In this document: in pieces, positions 9,147 to 19,100 of the stretch | How positions within the stretch are numbered: the stretch's first letter is position 1 | How the letters are laid out: each line of letters opens with the position of its first letter | Assembly: GCA_025934735.1 (NCBI GenBank) | Contig: JAICWP010000004.1 | Span: forward strand, 228,640-292,639 | Reading direction: 5' to 3' | From: Terriglobales bacterium | GTDB lineage: Bacteria; Acidobacteriota; Terriglobia; Terriglobales; Acidobacteriaceae | DNA: 64,000 nt | Translations under genes and position numbers: made by a program | Notes under the pieces: model-generated | What the model saw: only the letters and a program-made list of their open reading frames with translations | Told to the model about the DNA's origin: nothing | The model's database searches: none

Positions 9147-10237
9147 GCACCGAACCGTTGCGGCAGGATCCAGCCCCTCAGCGTGCCAGCGAAGCACGCC
9201 TGCTGCAATTGCGCCGCGAAGGCGAGACTCGCGGCCGCGTCGAAGGTGCGGGCGTGCATCCGCCAGGAGCGCCTTTCCCCAAGGCCTCGCCAGAAACCGG
9301 CTATTACGGCGTTCCCATGCTGAAGCAACCGCAGTGGAAGTGGGAGGTGCCGCTCTACTTCTTCGTTGGCGGCGCGGCAGGTTCGGCGGCGGTAATCGGT
9401 GCCATGGCCAATTGGGTGGGCCGCGATCCCGAACTGCGGCGGAACGCGCGTCTGGTAGCCGCAGCCGGCGGCATGATCTCCACCGGCCTGCTCGTGGCGG
9501 ACCTGGGTCGCCCGGCTCGCTTCCTGAATATGCTGCGCGTTTTCAAAAAGCAGAGCGCCATGTCCATGGGCGCATGGACGCTAGCGGCATTCAGCAGTTT
9601 TTCCGGTGCCACCGCGTTTGCGGAACTGATTGGCGAATGGTTCGACTTTGCGCCCCTGCGCGTGCTCGGCAACATTTCAGAGGCCTTCTCGGCCGCCCTG
9701 GGTCTTCCCTTCCACAACTACACCGGGGTGCTCATCGGAGCGACGGCCATACCGGTATGGAACCAGAACATAACTACGCTGCCGATTCACTTTGGCATGT
9801 CGGGCCTGAATTCGGCTGTTTCCATCCTGGAACTTGTGGGACACAACAATGCCGCCTTGAATCTTTTAGGGATTGGAGCCTCGGCGTTCGAAACCTACGA
9901 AGGCTTGCACCTGGAACAGCGGCCGGAAGCGGCGCTGGATCCTTTGAAACATGGGCTGAGTGGATGGATCACCCGCCTGGGCGGTGTGCTCTCCGGACCC
10001 GCTCCCCTGAGCCTGCGGCTGGCGGCGCAGATCAGCGGTTCACAAAAAATGCGGCGTGCGGCGTGCTGGTCGTCCATTGCCGGCTCACTCTTGACCCGCT
10101 ATGGATGGATGCAGGCCGGGAAGGCATCTGCCCAGAACTGGCGCCTGCCCCTGGAAGTGCCGAAGTCAACACCGGAAGCGCCGAAGCTGCAATCGAAGCC
10201 GCAGCTGCCGCAGGCGCGTGCTATTAAAACCGCGTGA
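9143..10237 (+). CDS. nrfD: NrfD/PsrC-like quinone-reducing membrane subunit
   Basis: A 364-residue polytopic membrane protein overlapping the beta gene (ATGA). It begins with a hydrophilic head of about 70 residues, then NrfD-type helices with the typical LGRPARFLNMLRVFKKQSAMSMGAW stretch split between two helices. NrfD proteins exchange electrons with quinone without haem. Here it replaces the di-haem cytochrome FdnI found in E. coli FDH-N. Together the three genes form a complete formate:quinone oxidoreductase. The stop lies only three bases from the stop of the convergent MFS gene, and no terminator is visible between them. Confidence 0.9.
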   Translation: MSTEPLRQDPAPQRASEARLLQLRREGETRGRVEGAGVHPPGAPFPKASPETGYYGVPMLKQPQWKWEVPLYFFVGGAAGSAAVIGAMANWVGRDPELRRNARLVAAAGGMISTGLLVADLGRPARFLNMLRVFKKQSAMSMGAWTLAAFSSFSGATAFAELIGEWFDFAPLRVLGNISEAFSAALGLPFHNYTGVLIGATAIPVWNQNITTLPIHFGMSGLNSAVSILELVGHNNAALNLLGIGASAFETYEGLHLEQRPEAALDPLKHGLSGWITRLGGVLSGPAPLSLRLAAQISGSQKMRRAACWSSIAGSLLTRYGWMQAGKASAQNWRLPLEVPKSTPEAPKLQSKPQLPQARAIKTA

Positions 10238-10240
10238 GCT

Positions 10241-11431
10241 CTACGAACCAGCCACACGCTTCGACGCTTCGCCCCCACACAGCCGGTGCTTGATCACCAC
10301 CACGGCCGCCGCCACCGCACAGGCGCCGGCCAATGGGATCACCATGCCCGTGCGCACGGTACGCGCTTCAGAGATTTGGCCTACCGCCCAGGGAAACACG
10401 GCCCCTCCCGCCAAACCCATGGCGAAGAGCACACCGAATACCGTGCCGGCATAACGCTGGTAGCGGTCGCCGATCATGGCCAGCGTGGTGGGATAAATGG
10501 CGGAAAAGGCGAAGCCGACGAAGAAGACGGCTGCCGCGAGGAGCGGAACCGAGCGCGCGCCGAGCAGAATGGCGCATCCGGCCATGGAGCCCAGGGCGCT
10601 CAGCAACACCAGTTGCACATCGCGAAAGTAGCGCAGCAGGCGGGTGGCCGTAAGCCGGCCCAGCATTAGCCCGGCCCAGTATCCGGCGAGAATCCAGGTA
10701 GCCAGCTGCGCCCTGGCTCCCGCTTCCCCCAAATAAGTAGAGGTCCAGCCCGCGAGCACGGCTTCGTTACCGGACTCCACAAACAAGGCGATTCCGAACA
10801 GCAGCAGGCCGGGATAGCGCACCACCTCCAGGATTTCGCGCCAGGTCATGCCATGCCCTTCGCGCGCCGGCGGGAAAGGCAGCACAGCATAGGCCACGGC
10901 ACCGATGGCGGGCAGCACGGCTGTAACGAGCAGCAGCCGTGACATTGGCAGCAGGCTGGTGATGCTAGCCGCGAGCAGCGGGACGAACAACGCGCCAAAA
11001 CCGTAGAAGATGCCCAGCAAATTGAGCATGCGTCCGCGGTTGCCGCCGTAGAGTTCGGAAGTAAGCACGTTACAGGACGTATTGAGGCCACCGCCTCCCA
11101 ACCCGATCACCAGCGCGGCAATCACCGCCGCCAGCATGGACTTGGCCGCCGCAAACTCCACCAGGGCTACGGTCACCAGCACTGCCGAAACCAGCAGCAC
11201 CAGCTTGTTTCCGAAACGGTCAATCAGCGGCCCTACCGCCACTGTGGCGAAGCACACGCCCGCGAACAGCAGCAGAAAGAGGTCTCCCTGCTGCGCCAGG
11301 TCCACGCCCAGGCGCTCGCGCATGGCCGGCAACCCGAACAGCGTTCCCAGCAGCGCCAGCACCAGGCCAAAAATGAACATCCCGGCGCAGGCGGCGGCGA
11401 ATAGCCGGGCGCGTTGTCGCCCTTCCAGCAT
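10241..11431 (-). CDS. MFS transporter (sugar-permease-like)
   Basis: A 396-residue protein with about twelve hydrophobic segments. The cytoplasmic loop after the second helix reads GPLIDRFGNK, matching the MFS loop motif. It is the last gene of a tight three-gene run: it starts two bases after the SIS gene stop, which itself overlaps the ROK kinase gene. That arrangement suggests it imports the sugar or amino sugar that the kinase phosphorylates. The family assignment is firm, the substrate is inferred. Confidence 0.88.
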   Translation of the reverse strand: MLEGRQRARLFAAACAGMFIFGLVLALLGTLFGLPAMRERLGVDLAQQGDLFLLLFAGVCFATVAVGPLIDRFGNKLVLLVSAVLVTVALVEFAAAKSMLAAVIAALVIGLGGGGLNTSCNVLTSELYGGNRGRMLNLLGIFYGFGALFVPLLAASITSLLPMSRLLLVTAVLPAIGAVAYAVLPFPPAREGHGMTWREILEVVRYPGLLLFGIALFVESGNEAVLAGWTSTYLGEAGARAQLATWILAGYWAGLMLGRLTATRLLRYFRDVQLVLLSALGSMAGCAILLGARSVPLLAAAVFFVGFAFSAIYPTTLAMIGDRYQRYAGTVFGVLFAMGLAGGAVFPWAVGQISEARTVRTGMVIPLAGACAVAAAVVVIKHRLCGGEASKRVAGS

Positions 11432-11433
11432 GG

Positions 11434-12183
11434 CTACCGTTTCAGCGACCGCTCGTAGGCCGCGTACACCTGATGGTTGTTGTCGGGCGGAATTCCGGGG
11501 ACATTAGGAGAGACAAATACCGGCGGCTTCAGGCCGCGACGCGCCAGCTCATCCGCCACCTGCGCGACCAGGGCCATGGCGATGGTGACGATGGCTACCG
11601 TGGAGCCGGCAGCCACCGGCGGTTTCCAGCCTTCGATGCTTACCAGCGAGTCTTGCGCCGGAACACAGTTGTCAATCACCAGTTCGGCCACTTCGCTCAG
11701 CTTTTTGCCGCTGGAATGCGTGGCCGCTCGGCGCCGCTGATTATCCATGGAGGTGACGGCCACGGTACGCAACCCGCGCCGGGCAGCCTCCATAGCCACT
11801 TCGATCACCACCGCATTGAGCCCGCCATGGGAAAACACCAGCATTACGTCACCCGAGCGAATGGGCTCATTCTCAAACAACAAGGGCGCATAGCCTTCGC
11901 GGCGTTCCAGCCACAGCAACCCTTGTGTGCCCCCAGAGCCCAGCACGTTGGTCCACATCAGGCGCGCGTCCATCATGGGGCGGAAGCCGGGAAAGCTGCC
12001 ATAGCGGGGAAATATATCGAGTACGGGGATGACGGAGTGCCCGCTGCCAAACAGGTGCACCAGGCCGCCCCCCGCAATGGATTCCGCCATGATCGCGGCG
12101 GCGCGCGCAATGTTCTCTGCCTGCGTGCTCCAGATTTTGTTCAGAACTTCCGAAATACGGTCGCGATAATGGTAGAGACTCAT
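11434..12183 (-). CDS. SIS-domain phosphosugar-binding protein (UPF0309-like)
   Basis: A 249-residue sugar-isomerase-fold protein. Hallmarks are GLVHLFGSGHS (about 40-50), the phosphosugar-binding VFSHGGLNAVVIEVAMEAARRGLRTVAVTS (about 115-145) and a C-terminal PNVPGIPPDN motif. Relatives are annotated UPF0309 or 'sugar isomerase domain' and are not well characterised. Its start overlaps the ROK kinase stop (ATGA), so the two are probably translationally coupled and act on the same phosphosugar. Isomerase, etherase or deaminase activity are all possible. Confidence 0.85.
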   Translation of the reverse strand: MSLYHYRDRISEVLNKIWSTQAENIARAAAIMAESIAGGGLVHLFGSGHSVIPVLDIFPRYGSFPGFRPMMDARLMWTNVLGSGGTQGLLWLERREGYAPLLFENEPIRSGDVMLVFSHGGLNAVVIEVAMEAARRGLRTVAVTSMDNQRRRAATHSSGKKLSEVAELVIDNCVPAQDSLVSIEGWKPPVAAGSTVAIVTIAMALVAQVADELARRGLKPPVFVSPNVPGIPPDNNHQVYAAYERSLKR

Positions 12184-13115
12184 AGGAGACCTGCCCTTCC
12201 CAGCGCCAGGTAACCCATGCCTAGCAGATTGGCGTCATTTCCTAGTCGGCTGAGCTTGATCTGGACCTGCTTGGCGGCCAATGGCTGGCAGCGCGCCAAT
12301 GCAGTTTCCTTCAGCGTGTCGTAGAAGAGGTCAGCGGCGGCGCTCATACCGCCGCTCACAATCACCACTTGCGGATCGAACAAGCTGATGAGGTTGGCTA
12401 CGGCCAGACCCAGCAGCTTTCCGGCGCGTTGAAATATCTGCCGGGCAAAGGGGTCGTGCTCGCGCGCCATGCGAGCGATGTTTTCCGCCGTTAATTTGCT
12501 GGCGGGCAGCCCGGCCATCTTGCCGCCGAAACCAGCCTCAATGCTGTTGACGGCCGCGCGCACCAGGGCTGGGCCACAGGCAAAAGCTTCCAAGCCGCCG
12601 TGGCGGCGCACGTCGTCACCATCGGCTTCGGAAACTGCCATCCAGCCTGCGCAACCGGAGAGTTCGTGGGCGCCGCGCAACACCTCTCCTCCACTGAGGA
12701 TTCCTGCGCCGATGCCGGTGCCCACCAGGAGCACTATCACGTCGGTTTTGCCGCGTCCCCCACCCCGCCATGCTTCTCCCAGCACAGCAGCGTTGCGGTC
12801 GCTCTCCACCTGCACCGTGACCTGCAGCCGCTTGCGCAGCAACTGCTCGAGGGGCACCTTTTCCCATCCCGGAAGATTGGGCGCCCACACAGTACGGTTG
12901 CGGCGCACCAGTCCCGGCACGGCAATACCGGCGGCGCGAATCTTGAACTTGCCGGCCACTTCCCTCGCCAGCCGCAAAATCTGCTCCACCGGCGCCAGGG
13001 TGGAAGAGAGGTCCACCACCTCCGTCTCGCGCGCCAGGAATTTGCCCTCGTGGGTCAGCAGAGCCGCGGCTATCTTGGTTCCTCCCAGATCGGCGGCAAA
13101 AACGGTGGGCGGCAT
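12180..13115 (-). CDS. ROK-family sugar kinase
   Basis: A 311-residue kinase-fold protein. The phosphate-binding loop is FAADLGGTKIAAALL at the N-terminus; ESDRNAAVLGE holds the likely catalytic Asp; LLVGTGIGAGIL is the second phosphate loop. There is no N-terminal winged helix, so it is an enzyme and not an NagC-type repressor. The canonical ROK zinc cluster (CxCGxxGC) after the HELSG motif is absent: the region reads GCAGWMAVSEADGDDVRR. It heads the ROK-SIS-MFS run and likely phosphorylates an (amino)hexose. Confidence 0.88.
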   Translation of the reverse strand: MPPTVFAADLGGTKIAAALLTHEGKFLARETEVVDLSSTLAPVEQILRLAREVAGKFKIRAAGIAVPGLVRRNRTVWAPNLPGWEKVPLEQLLRKRLQVTVQVESDRNAAVLGEAWRGGGRGKTDVIVLLVGTGIGAGILSGGEVLRGAHELSGCAGWMAVSEADGDDVRRHGGLEAFACGPALVRAAVNSIEAGFGGKMAGLPASKLTAENIARMAREHDPFARQIFQRAGKLLGLAVANLISLFDPQVVIVSGGMSAAADLFYDTLKETALARCQPLAAKQVQIKLSRLGNDANLLGMGYLALGRAGLL

Positions 13116-13202
13116 GGCGATGAAGAGCCGATTGTACTGGAATGGGCTGCTGCCAATTCTTTTCCCTCTTAGCCCTGCTTCGGTGTCTCCGCGCGAACTG
13201 CC

Positions 13203-14555
13203 TTACTGGGGCACGCCGTTAAAGACCACGTTGGCCTTCAGCGTTACCGCGCCCACGGAGCGCCCGCCGGCCTCAGCATTAAACGTCAGCGTTTGCCAGC
13301 TTCCTTTTTGGCTCTGGGGCGCTACCAGGAACAGCGATACTGGGCGCGACTCGTGTGCCGCCAGGTTGTAAACCATGGGACCTGGGGCCTCGGTCCATCC
13401 CGTGGGCAATGCAGACCGCAGTGTCACCTGCTCGGCGCTGCCGCTGGTGTTACGAAGGATCAGCGGAACCCAGAGGTGAAAATCGGCCGTTCCCATGGCA
13501 GTTTCTGGCGCCAGCAGCTTGGCCAGATGGTCCAAGTTGTGCTGCGGCCAGAAGTCGCGATAGAACGCCCAGGGTCCGCCCAGCTGCAATCCCTCGCCTG
13601 GCCCGGCCACTGCATGGTGCCCCACCACCGGAGCCCAAGGCACGCCCTCCGGCTTCACGTTCTCCAGGATGTCGCCGGTAGTCGAACCTCCCACGACTGA
13701 CTTGCCGAAAATGTAGCGCATGGGACGGGCCAGGTACTCCTTCACCGTGGCCTCGCTGAACTCCGGCCCGATCTGCGATTTGTCGTGCATCCACGCGTTA
13801 TAGGTTATTTGTCCATAGGATATGTGCTGACTAGACGAGATCTCGTCGGTGCGATATTCCGGGCCTTTGCCTTGCACGAACTCCTCATGGCTGGCGTCGG
13901 TGAAGTAATAGATCTTCTGCGGCTGCCAGGGATGCAAGCCTTCGCCGTAGTTGCTGATGTGCAAGCGGTCGCGGGGCGCTTCCACCTGTTCCGGGAAAGC
14001 CAGCGAATCGCCCGCCAGATCGAACGCCTCGGTAGCGAGCACGCCGGCTGCCTGGTGGTCATCATGGTTCTCGCCCGCAACGTAATCGGGGAGCCAAGTC
14101 AGGATTACCTCGGGACGGGTCAGTCGCACCAAGCGTACCACCTGGTCCAGCGCCGTCCCGTGTCCCCACGCCTCCAACGAGTGCAGCACATCCTGCCCAG
14201 GAGTGTCCGATCCGTTCAGAAACCAGACGTTGTAAACGCCCAGTGCGGCCTCGGCCCGCCGTCCTTCGACTTCGCGAATGGCGCCCAGTGAAGCCGCCTG
14301 CTCGTTGCCCACATAATTTGACCCGGAATTGCCGCGCGTGCAGAAGATGACGGCGGCACGCTTCCCCTGATCCATTGCGCGCGCCACGTAGGGCGCAGCT
14401 GCCATGTCGTCATCCGGATGCGCCACTATCACCAGAATGTCGGCTTTGTACCGGTCGTCGGGTGCCGGATACGGGGGCGCTTGCGGCACTTGCGCCCAGG
14501 CGGCGCCGATCAGCAGCAACGCGGCAAGAACAGAGTGAACTACAAATGATTTCAT
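13203..14555 (-). CDS. Exported PIG-L (LmbE) family N-deacetylase, paralogue 1
   Basis: A 450-residue protein with a cleavable signal peptide (about 1-21, ending AWAQ). The PIG-L zinc site is clear: AHPDDD near residue 46 and NHDDHQAAG near residue 163. The enzymatic half is followed by a C-terminal beta-rich region of about 100 residues, rarely seen in cytoplasmic PIG-L enzymes such as MshB. Family members remove N-acetyl groups from GlcNAc-type sugars. It lies 150 bases downstream of a close paralogue, an evident tandem duplication, and 87 bases ahead of the ROK gene on the same strand. An extracytoplasmic glycan substrate is inferred. Confidence 0.9.
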   Translation of the reverse strand: MKSFVVHSVLAALLLIGAAWAQVPQAPPYPAPDDRYKADILVIVAHPDDDMAAAPYVARAMDQGKRAAVIFCTRGNSGSNYVGNEQAASLGAIREVEGRRAEAALGVYNVWFLNGSDTPGQDVLHSLEAWGHGTALDQVVRLVRLTRPEVILTWLPDYVAGENHDDHQAAGVLATEAFDLAGDSLAFPEQVEAPRDRLHISNYGEGLHPWQPQKIYYFTDASHEEFVQGKGPEYRTDEISSSQHISYGQITYNAWMHDKSQIGPEFSEATVKEYLARPMRYIFGKSVVGGSTTGDILENVKPEGVPWAPVVGHHAVAGPGEGLQLGGPWAFYRDFWPQHNLDHLAKLLAPETAMGTADFHLWVPLILRNTSGSAEQVTLRSALPTGWTEAPGPMVYNLAAHESRPVSLFLVAPQSQKGSWQTLTFNAEAGGRSVGAVTLKANVVFNGVPQ

Positions 14556-14705
14556 CTGATGAGGTGATCCTTTGGGTCAATTTGTAATTGAGCAATTTGT
14601 AACTGGTAATTAAAAACCCGCCGTGCCGGATGCGCAAATCGAAAAGTGCGAATTACCCATGGCGAGCACGCTGCAGTCCAAGCCGGCAGTGCCCTCACTC
14701 CTGGT

Positions 14706-16055
14706 CTACTGCGGCATGTGTTCCCTATCGACGTGCCCGCGCAGGGTCACCGAACCTATGTCCCTGCCTTCGGACTGGGCATTCCACATTAGATTTACCC
14801 ACGCGTCTTTTGGTGCCGACGCAGGCGCCAATACCCAGACCGACACCGGATAAGTATCATGAGCGGCGATGCTATAGATCTGCGCCGCAGGTTTGGCTGT
14901 CCAGCCGGCAGGCAAGGCCGGGTTCAACGTCACCTGTTGGATTGAATCGGTATCGTTATGAATCAGAATCGGCACCCAGAGCTTTTCCTCGGGCGCAACA
15001 CCGGTCTCCGGCGCGTAGAGCTTCCCGATGTGCTCGATGTCGTGGGCCTGCCACAGCTGACGGTAAAACGCCCACGGGCCGCCCAATTCGATTGAGACAG
15101 GCGGTCGTGCCGCCGGCTGGTATCCGCTCGCACGATGATACGGAATGGCTCCCGGTCGGACACCTTCGAAAACATCCCCCGTCGGCGTTCCGCCCACCAG
15201 CGATTTGCCGAGAATAAACCGCACCGGCGTTTCCATCACTTCCTTCAACTGCTCCGGCGTGTAATCGCCCTGCGTCTGATAGGAACCCCAGGCCAGCTCA
15301 CCAATTTTGGAATAGGGAACGTGCCGCGAAGGCGAGATGTCGCTGCTGGGATACTCCGGCCCGTTCCCTTTATAAAACTCTGAATGGATGGCGTCGGAAA
15401 AGTAGTAAATCTTCTTCGGCTGCCATGGCCGCAGCCCTTCGCCGTAGTTGCTGACGTTGAAGTGGTCGCGTGGCGCCGCCACTTGCTCGGAAAAGGCCAA
15501 CGGGTTGCCGGCCAGATCAAAGGCCTCTGTGGCCAGCACGCCGGCAGCTTGATGATCGGAGTGGTTTTCCCCATCGTCATAATTGGGCAGCCAGGTGAGG
15601 ATCACCTCCGGACGCGTCAGGCGCACCAGGCGCACCACTTCTTCCAGCGATTCCCCGTGCCCCCAGGTTTCCAGGGAATGCAGCACATCCTCGCTCGGGG
15701 TGTCCGGGCCATGCAGGAACCACGCATTGGTGATGCCGTAAGTGGCGAGGGAATGCCGGGCTTCCATCTCGCGCTCATCGGCCAGCGCCTTGGATTGCTC
15801 GTAGCCCACCGCGTTGCCGCCGGAATTACCGCGGGTGCCGTACACCAGCGCCACACGGACGTGGTGCTGCTCGATCTCCTTGGCCAAATAAGTGGTCGCT
15901 TCCGTATCGTCATCGGGGTGGCCGACAATGACCAGAATATCCACCTTGTAGCGCGCATCGGGAGCCAGGTTCGCAGGAGCCTGGGGCGCTTGCGCCCAGG
16001 CAGTGATAGTTAGCAGCCAAACGGCAACAACACAGCGACACAAGATTGTATTCAT
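14706..16055 (-). CDS. Exported PIG-L (LmbE) family N-deacetylase, paralogue 2
   Basis: A 449-residue paralogue of the preceding gene product with the same layout: signal peptide (about 1-22), zinc motif GHPDDD and NHSDHQAAG, then a C-terminal beta-rich domain. The second motif has Ser where paralogue 1 has Asp. The open frame runs upstream to 16259, but the ATG at 16055 begins the signal peptide and the preceding residues are Arg/Pro-rich read-through, so it is chosen even though the ribosome site is weak. It sits 118 bases downstream of the Oar-like receptor with a strong hairpin between. Confidence 0.88.
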   Translation of the reverse strand: MNTILCRCVVAVWLLTITAWAQAPQAPANLAPDARYKVDILVIVGHPDDDTEATTYLAKEIEQHHVRVALVYGTRGNSGGNAVGYEQSKALADEREMEARHSLATYGITNAWFLHGPDTPSEDVLHSLETWGHGESLEEVVRLVRLTRPEVILTWLPNYDDGENHSDHQAAGVLATEAFDLAGNPLAFSEQVAAPRDHFNVSNYGEGLRPWQPKKIYYFSDAIHSEFYKGNGPEYPSSDISPSRHVPYSKIGELAWGSYQTQGDYTPEQLKEVMETPVRFILGKSLVGGTPTGDVFEGVRPGAIPYHRASGYQPAARPPVSIELGGPWAFYRQLWQAHDIEHIGKLYAPETGVAPEEKLWVPILIHNDTDSIQQVTLNPALPAGWTAKPAAQIYSIAAHDTYPVSVWVLAPASAPKDAWVNLMWNAQSEGRDIGSVTLRGHVDREHMPQ

Positions 16056-16128
16056 GAGTTCGGAAAAGGCATTGTATTGGAACAGGTAAACCAGACGTGA
16101 CCGTCTGGGTGCTGAGCAGACTGGGTGA

Positions 16129-16163
16129 ACAGGGCCGCGGAGATTGCTTCTCCGCGGCCCTGT
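16129..16163 (-). repeat. Perfect 15-bp hairpin between receptor and PIG-L genes
   Basis: ACAGGGCCGCGGAGA (16129-16143) and its exact complement (16149-16163) enclose a five-base TTGCT loop. It begins 11 bases past the receptor stop. There is no T-run in the minus direction, so it may be a 3'-stabilising or attenuating structure and not a classic terminator. It could let the receptor message be more abundant than the deacetylase message. Confidence 0.75.
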
Positions 16164-16173
16164 GTTGGCTTTC

Positions 16174-19100
16174 CTAGAACCGGAAGTGCAGCCCGAACTG
16201 CATCTGTCGCATGTCGGTCTGCGTGGAAGTAATCTGCCCGGCGCCCGCCGAATCCACATAATTAGCCGGCTGGCCCAGGTTTACGTGGTTAATGGCGTTA
16301 AAGTTTTCCCAGGAGAACTCCAGCGTCTTGCCTTCGGCGATGGTGAACGTCTTGCCCAATGACAAGTTAAGCAAGGCTTCGCCCGGTCCGCGCATGGAGT
16401 TGTGCCGCACGTCGCCATTGCGGCCGATGCCCTGTGGCGCTACGAAGGCCGTGGGGTCGAACCATTGGTTGGCACTCTGGTTAGGCACGTTGGGATTGCC
16501 GATGGCGTCCGGACGGAAGCTGTTGAAATCAGCAAATACCAGTGGCGCGTCACCGACCTGAGGCGTGAATGGCAAGCCGGAGTAGAAGGTGCTGATGCCG
16601 CTGAACACCCATCCGCCCAGCAGCATGTCCATAGGTTTGCTGGCGCTGCTTCCCCAGTGCCGGCCGTGGCCGAAGGGCAACTGCCAAACGTGCGCGATGC
16701 TCAAGGCCTGCGTGCGGTCGAAGTTGGCCGGCCCGTGGTCCTGCCACCAGTTCAGGTTGTTGGAGAAAGGTCCGTACTCCGAGTTGGCCATCGCCTTGGA
16801 GTAGGTGTAGGTCACCAGGAAGTCCAAACCTGCGCTGGTGCGCTTCTGCAGCTTGGCTTGCAGCGAGTTGTAGCTGGAGTTGTCGCAGTTGCAAGTCTGG
16901 TATAGACCCTGGGTCAGCCCGAACTTGGCAAAGCGGCGGCGCGCGTCGAGGTTCGAGCAGCCATTGGGATCATTGGGATTAGGATCGCTGAGCAGGCAGT
17001 TGGGGCTGGGCGGCGCTGCCTGGTTGGCATTGGGGTTCACATAAATATGCCGGCCCAGATTGCCCACATAGCCCAGTTCCGCCGTTAATGTGGGAGTGAT
17101 CTCGCGCTGCACGGTCAGGTTCAAAGTTTCCGCCAGCGGAACGCGGTAGGAACTTGGCGGATCGAAGAAGTAGTACACGCCCAGGTCGTTGGGCAGCGGA
17201 AAACGTCCAGTGGTCATGTTGATGGCCGGGTTGGCAGGCGCCGGCGGACCATTCAACAAATTGAATACCGGCGTGTAGTTGTTGGGCGGATTCACCGATT
17301 GCGGGATGGTGATGGGGGGATCATATTCCGGCGATTGCCCGAATACCGCACCCAGGCCGCTGGGGGTGTAGCTCCGGCCGTAGCCGGCGCGGATGACCGT
17401 CTTCTCCTGGATCTGGTACGCGATGCCAATGCGCGGCGCGAAGCCCAGGTTATAGGCCTGCACACCCATATTGGCCGGCGTGGTGCCGATTCCCGCCGCC
17501 AGTCCCTCGCCAGTATTGGGGTCGAAGCTCCCCGCTCCGCCCGGTTTGGCGGCGTACTGCGGCAGGTAATTCTCGTAGCGCATGCCATAATTGATGGTCA
17601 ATTTCCGCGTCGCCCGCCATCCGTCCTGAACGTAGAGGAACAGGCGCGTTTGCCGCAGGGCTGGATAAAAGCCTATGCCGGTGAAGTAACGGTTGAAGCT
17701 GGCAGGATCGGCCATCAGAAACGATGCCAGCCCCTCTCCGGTAGTAACCGAGCCATTGGTCAACTGGTCCACCGTGGCGCTGCCCGTGGTCGCGTCGTTG
17801 AAGTTCATTTCCCCGGAACGGTGGGAGTCGCTGGGGATCCGCTGCTGCTGGTCACGCCGGATATCTACCCCCCAGCCGAAAGTGTGGTTGCCGTGGATCT
17901 TGGTCCAGTTGTTCACCCACTGGAACTGATTCTCGGTTTCCTTCAGCGGGCAATTGCACTGGTTGATTTCCAAGGCATAGCCGAAATTGAAGCCACCATC
18001 ACCGTTAACGTAGAACGCCGGCATGCCGCTGGTTTCGGTGGTCCCCAGGTTGAGCCCGGGGAAACCGGCGTCCAGCGCGGGTGTGGTGCCAACGCCGTTA
18101 GGCTGCACTCGTATGCGGTAGCGGAACGCGCCGAAGCGGAAGTCGGTGATTAGCGTGTTGCTGAGCGTATAAGTAGCGCCCAGCGCCAGGCTCTGGTTGC
18201 GATCCACCGACTGGCCGGCGAACAGCAACCCGTTCAGGCCCGGTCCGCCCGCTTCCCCGCCGTAGGCTCCGGGAGCCTGCATATCGAAATCGGCCAGCGT
18301 GTAGCGGCCAAAGAAATGCAATTTTTCTGAGATGTTGTAGTCCACGCGCCCGTCAACTTGGTCGCTGTTGAAGTGCTCCCCACCGCTTCCGATGTAATTG
18401 TTGAAGACCTGGCCGGGTGCGGTATTCGGCTGGGGCAACAATTTCATGATGTTGGTTACCGGACCGGCCACGGGAATAAGGTTCGGAACACCCCCGCTGG
18501 TGATCGCCGAACGTCCTGAGCCGTCCGGGTTCCCGGTATTCGGGTCGAAAATCATCCCGGCTTGCGCGGCAATGGATCCACCTTCGGTCGTCGGAACCAT
18601 AAGCGGACTGGCGCATGGGGAGGCCGAGGTGCTGCCGTTGGAACAGACGTAATCGCCCAGCAGCGCGCGCAGGTCGCCCGCGCGCTCCGCGTTAGTTGGC
18701 ACCGTGGTCACTGCGGAAGCTGTACGACGTCGTCGTGTCCCCTGGTAGTCAGCAAAGAAGAACAGCTTGTCCTTCTTAATGGGACCGCCGAAGGAACCGC
18801 CAAACTGGTTCCAGCGCAGGGGCAGGGTTAAGCCGGAAAACCGGTCCTTGGCATTAAAGAAGTCGTTGCGCAGGAACTCAAACCCGCTGCCATGGAACTG
18901 GTTGGTGCCCGATTTGGTGGTGGCCTGCAGCAGGGCCCCGGCTACGGAACCGAACTGCGCATCGTAGTTGCCGGTGGTTACCTTGAACTCCTGCAAGGAA
19001 TCAATGTTGGGATTGATAACCGCAATGCCCAGCAGCGGGCTGCTGTTTTCCGTTCCGTCCAGCAGAAAACCATTGTGGGTGAAGGGCTGCCCGTTGACGT

